DNA of 53,715 bases from Acrasis kona (Eukaryota; Heterolobosea; Eutetramitea; Acrasida; Acrasidae). The position numbers were made by a program, and so were the translations under genes. Under the pieces are notes generated by a model. That model was given only the letters and a program-made list of their open reading frames with translations, had not been told where the DNA came from and made no database searches. The stretch is from positions 1 through 53,715 of the forward strand of contig JAOPGA020000868.1 of the NCBI GenBank assembly GCA_026419775.2, written 5' to 3'. Shown one piece after another: positions 51,730-53,715 of this stretch (position 1 is the first letter of the stretch; every line of letters begins with the position of its first letter).

Positions 51730-51948
51730 ATTTGTTTCCTTTTTTTCATTTTTGTTCATCTTTTACAGAATCGGTCGAGTTTGAGTTACTTAATGTAATT
51801 TCCTGTAAATTGTTTTACTCTATATTGTGTCTCATGGTATTTATTAGCTAATTATATTATTACATTGTCTAGGAAAATACATAATTGTATATTAAAAGAC
51901 GAGAAGGTAACTAAATGTGATTTGATTAGAAATTGTTAAAATTATAAT
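51730..51948. other. 3' region of the recombinase gene
   Basis: A+T-rich sequence with no open frame or repeat that I can see, before the diverged repeats begin. Confidence 0.3.
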
Positions 51949-52440
51949 CGGTTTTAAACGATTCGATTTTTTATGCCGATTCTAACGCTTGTCTTGGATT
52001 TGATAGCGTGTCATTATTGACCGAGAAGGGGTTCTAATTTGAATTGATTTATAATTAATTAAATGATCTTCGGTTTTATATGGTTCAATTTTTTATGTTA
52101 ATTGTGATAGTGAACTCAGATTTGTCATTGCGTCGTTATTGACCAAGAATGTGTCATGATTTGAAAAAATTTGAATTAATCTAAATTGAATAACAACTTA
52201 TTTGGTCTTATATGAATCGATTTTTCATGCTGATTGCAACGGTGAACTCAGATTTGACATTGAGTCATTATTGAATAAGAATTTGTCATTTTACATTTTG
52301 TATCCAAATAAGGATGCCACGTTGTGGGACCAATAGAAAAATAGCAAATTACAAAAATTGATATATGATCTGATTTTTTGTGCTGCCTCCAACGCTTGTT
52401 TCAGATTTGACAGCGCATCATTAATACTATGCGCGCTTTA
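51949..52440. repeat. Four diverged tandem copies of a ~122-155 bp unit
   Basis: Copies start near 51949, 52071, 52203 and 52358. Shared blocks are CGGTTTTA...GATTCGATTTTTTATGC, then AACGCTTGT...GATTTGACAGCG and TCATTATTGACC. Identity is low and spacing varies, unlike the 257-bp repeats that follow, so this is an older array. Confidence 0.6.
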
Positions 52441-52559
52441 CAAGTTAGTCACTATACAGCGCTTATCAATGTTCTTACCTTATTTTCAAAAAATGTTGAT
52501 TCTGAATTTTCCGGTTTTGTCAAACTGATTTTTTTACTCTAAATGTCTCCAAAATCGCA

Positions 52560-53715
52560 CACAGGGTGCCTTATAATGTATCGAATACAGCTTTAAAGTC
52601 GAGATAGTCCAAGGTAGTGTTGTAGTCAACTCAGGTTGGGGACCAAGAATCAAGCCCCATTTAAATGTTCCAAATGACCTCATACTTGACTGTGATGTGC
52701 CCCATAGTGTATTGAATACAGTTTTGTAGTCGAAAGTAATGTACTCACTTGTAGCGGTCAACATGCGCCTGATGCATTTTTCCATCCCATGCAACATTTA
52801 AAACTATCCGTTTTGCTTCAAAATCGCACGCTGTACTGGTTAGACAGTATGTAAACGTGTACTTACTTTGTTTTTGAAAAAAGTCAAAATTAATGGGGAC
52901 CAAGAATCAAGCCCAATTTAACTACTCCAAATGACTTCATATTTGACTGTAAGGTGCCTCATAATGTACCGAACACAGTTCTGTGTGTCGAAAGTGATGT
53001 GCTTCTTCTAGCGGTCAACTTGTGCCTGATGCATTTTTCCATGCCATGCAACATTTAAAAGCATCCGTTTTGCTTCAAAATCACACGCTGTACTCGTTAG
53101 ACAGTATATAAACGTGTACTTACATTATTTTTAGAAAAAGTCAAAATTAATGGGGACCAAGAATCAAGCCCAATTTAACTACTCTAAATGACTTTATATT
53201 TGACTGTAAGGTGCCTCATAGTGTACCGAACACAGTTCTGTGTGTCGAAAGTGATGTGTTTCTTCTAGCGGTCAACCCGCGCCCGATGCATCTTTCCATC
53301 CCATGCAACATTTAAAAGTATCCGTTTGGCTTCAAAATCGCACGCTATACTCGTTAGATAGTATGTGAACGTGTACTTACATTATTTTCGGAAAAAGTTG
53401 AAATTAATGGGGCCCAAGAATCAAGCCCAATTTAATTGTTCCAAATGACTTCATATTTGACTGTAAGGTGCCTCATAGTATATCGAACACAGTTTTATGT
53501 GTCGAAAGTGATGTGTTTCTTCTAGCGGTCAACTTGTGCCTGATGCATTTTTCCATCCCATGCAACATTTAAAAGCATCCGTTTATCTTCAAAATCGCAC
53601 GTGGTGCTCGTTAGATAGTATATGAACGTATACTTACATTATTTTTGGAAAATGTCGAAATTAATGGGGCCCAAGAATCAAGCCCAATTTAATTGTTCCA
53701 AATGACCTCATATTT
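52560..53715. repeat. 257-bp satellite, over four copies, continuing past the window
   Basis: The block GGGG(A/C)CCAAGAATCAAGCCC starts at 52638, 52895, 53152, 53409 and 53666: spacing exactly 257 bp each time. The later copies are highly similar, with scattered substitutions and almost no length changes; the first is the most diverged. A partial unit precedes from about 52568 (GGTGCCTTATAATGTA). Shared blocks include CGAAAGTGATGTG, AGCGGTCAAC and CATGCAACATTTAAAA. No coding potential. Could be centromeric, subtelomeric or an element-derived array. Confidence 0.95.

Overview
The window reads as compact nuclear DNA of a unicellular eukaryote, A+T rich, with standard stop codons. About 20 introns could be placed from reading-frame continuity. 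They are very short (29-47 nt, most 35-44, often exactly 37-38), with GTA/GTR donors, AG acceptors and a CTAAY-like branch motif just upstream of the acceptor. Genes sit tens to a few hundred bases apart on both strands. The receptor-like protein at 41.5-44.0 kb (extracellular sensor, two membrane segments, cyclase-homology domain, then a short TPR-like tail) resembles the expanded cyclase-domain families of Heterolobosea such as Naegleria. I therefore favour a heterolobosean or similar amoeboflagellate, with moderate confidence only. The window contains four N bases and several one-base frame breaks at homopolymers, so some breaks may be assembly errors.

Layout. 1-2.8 kb: dipeptidyl peptidase III (3' end cut by the window edge) and a small membrane-anchored bulb-lectin protein. 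3.2-6.1 kb: a perfect 54-bp palindrome next to a decayed DNA transposon with about 33-bp inverted ends. 6.1-7.7 kb: gene-poor. 7.7-40 kb: a dense block of ordinary single-copy genes. These are a class II nucleotidyltransferase, a UDP-glycosyltransferase, a riboflavin transporter, a tail-anchored coiled-coil protein, a mitochondrial PPR protein, a p25-alpha-like protein, an ankyrin protein, a mitochondrial-type unknown, a seven-TM protein, SNRNP27, a membrane-linked methyltransferase, MSH6, an F-box protein, an F-box-Ras fusion, an acyl-CoA synthetase, a subtilisin-like membrane protease, Mediator subunit 18, a long coiled-coil protein, allantoinase and an RluA-type pseudouridine synthase. 40-46 kb: a tandem-repeat protein, an ankyrin relic, the frame-broken cyclase-domain receptor, a decayed paralogue fragment, a tRNA-Pro-like gene with an enlarged D loop, and a possible 2OG-Fe(II) oxygenase relative.

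46.7-53.7 kb is the accessory end. It holds a gene whose frame is restored by a -1 shift at a canonical A AAA AAC heptamer. It is followed by an array of five ~83-bp units each carrying a 41-bp hairpin, and a 947-residue protein whose C-terminal third has tyrosine-recombinase spacing (R691, R819, H846, Y855). Then come diverged ~125-150 bp repeats and an exact 257-bp satellite that runs off the window. The recombinase, the hairpin array and possibly the frameshift gene are the best candidate for an undescribed system: a Crypton-like mobile element, or a domesticated one, beside a satellite block.
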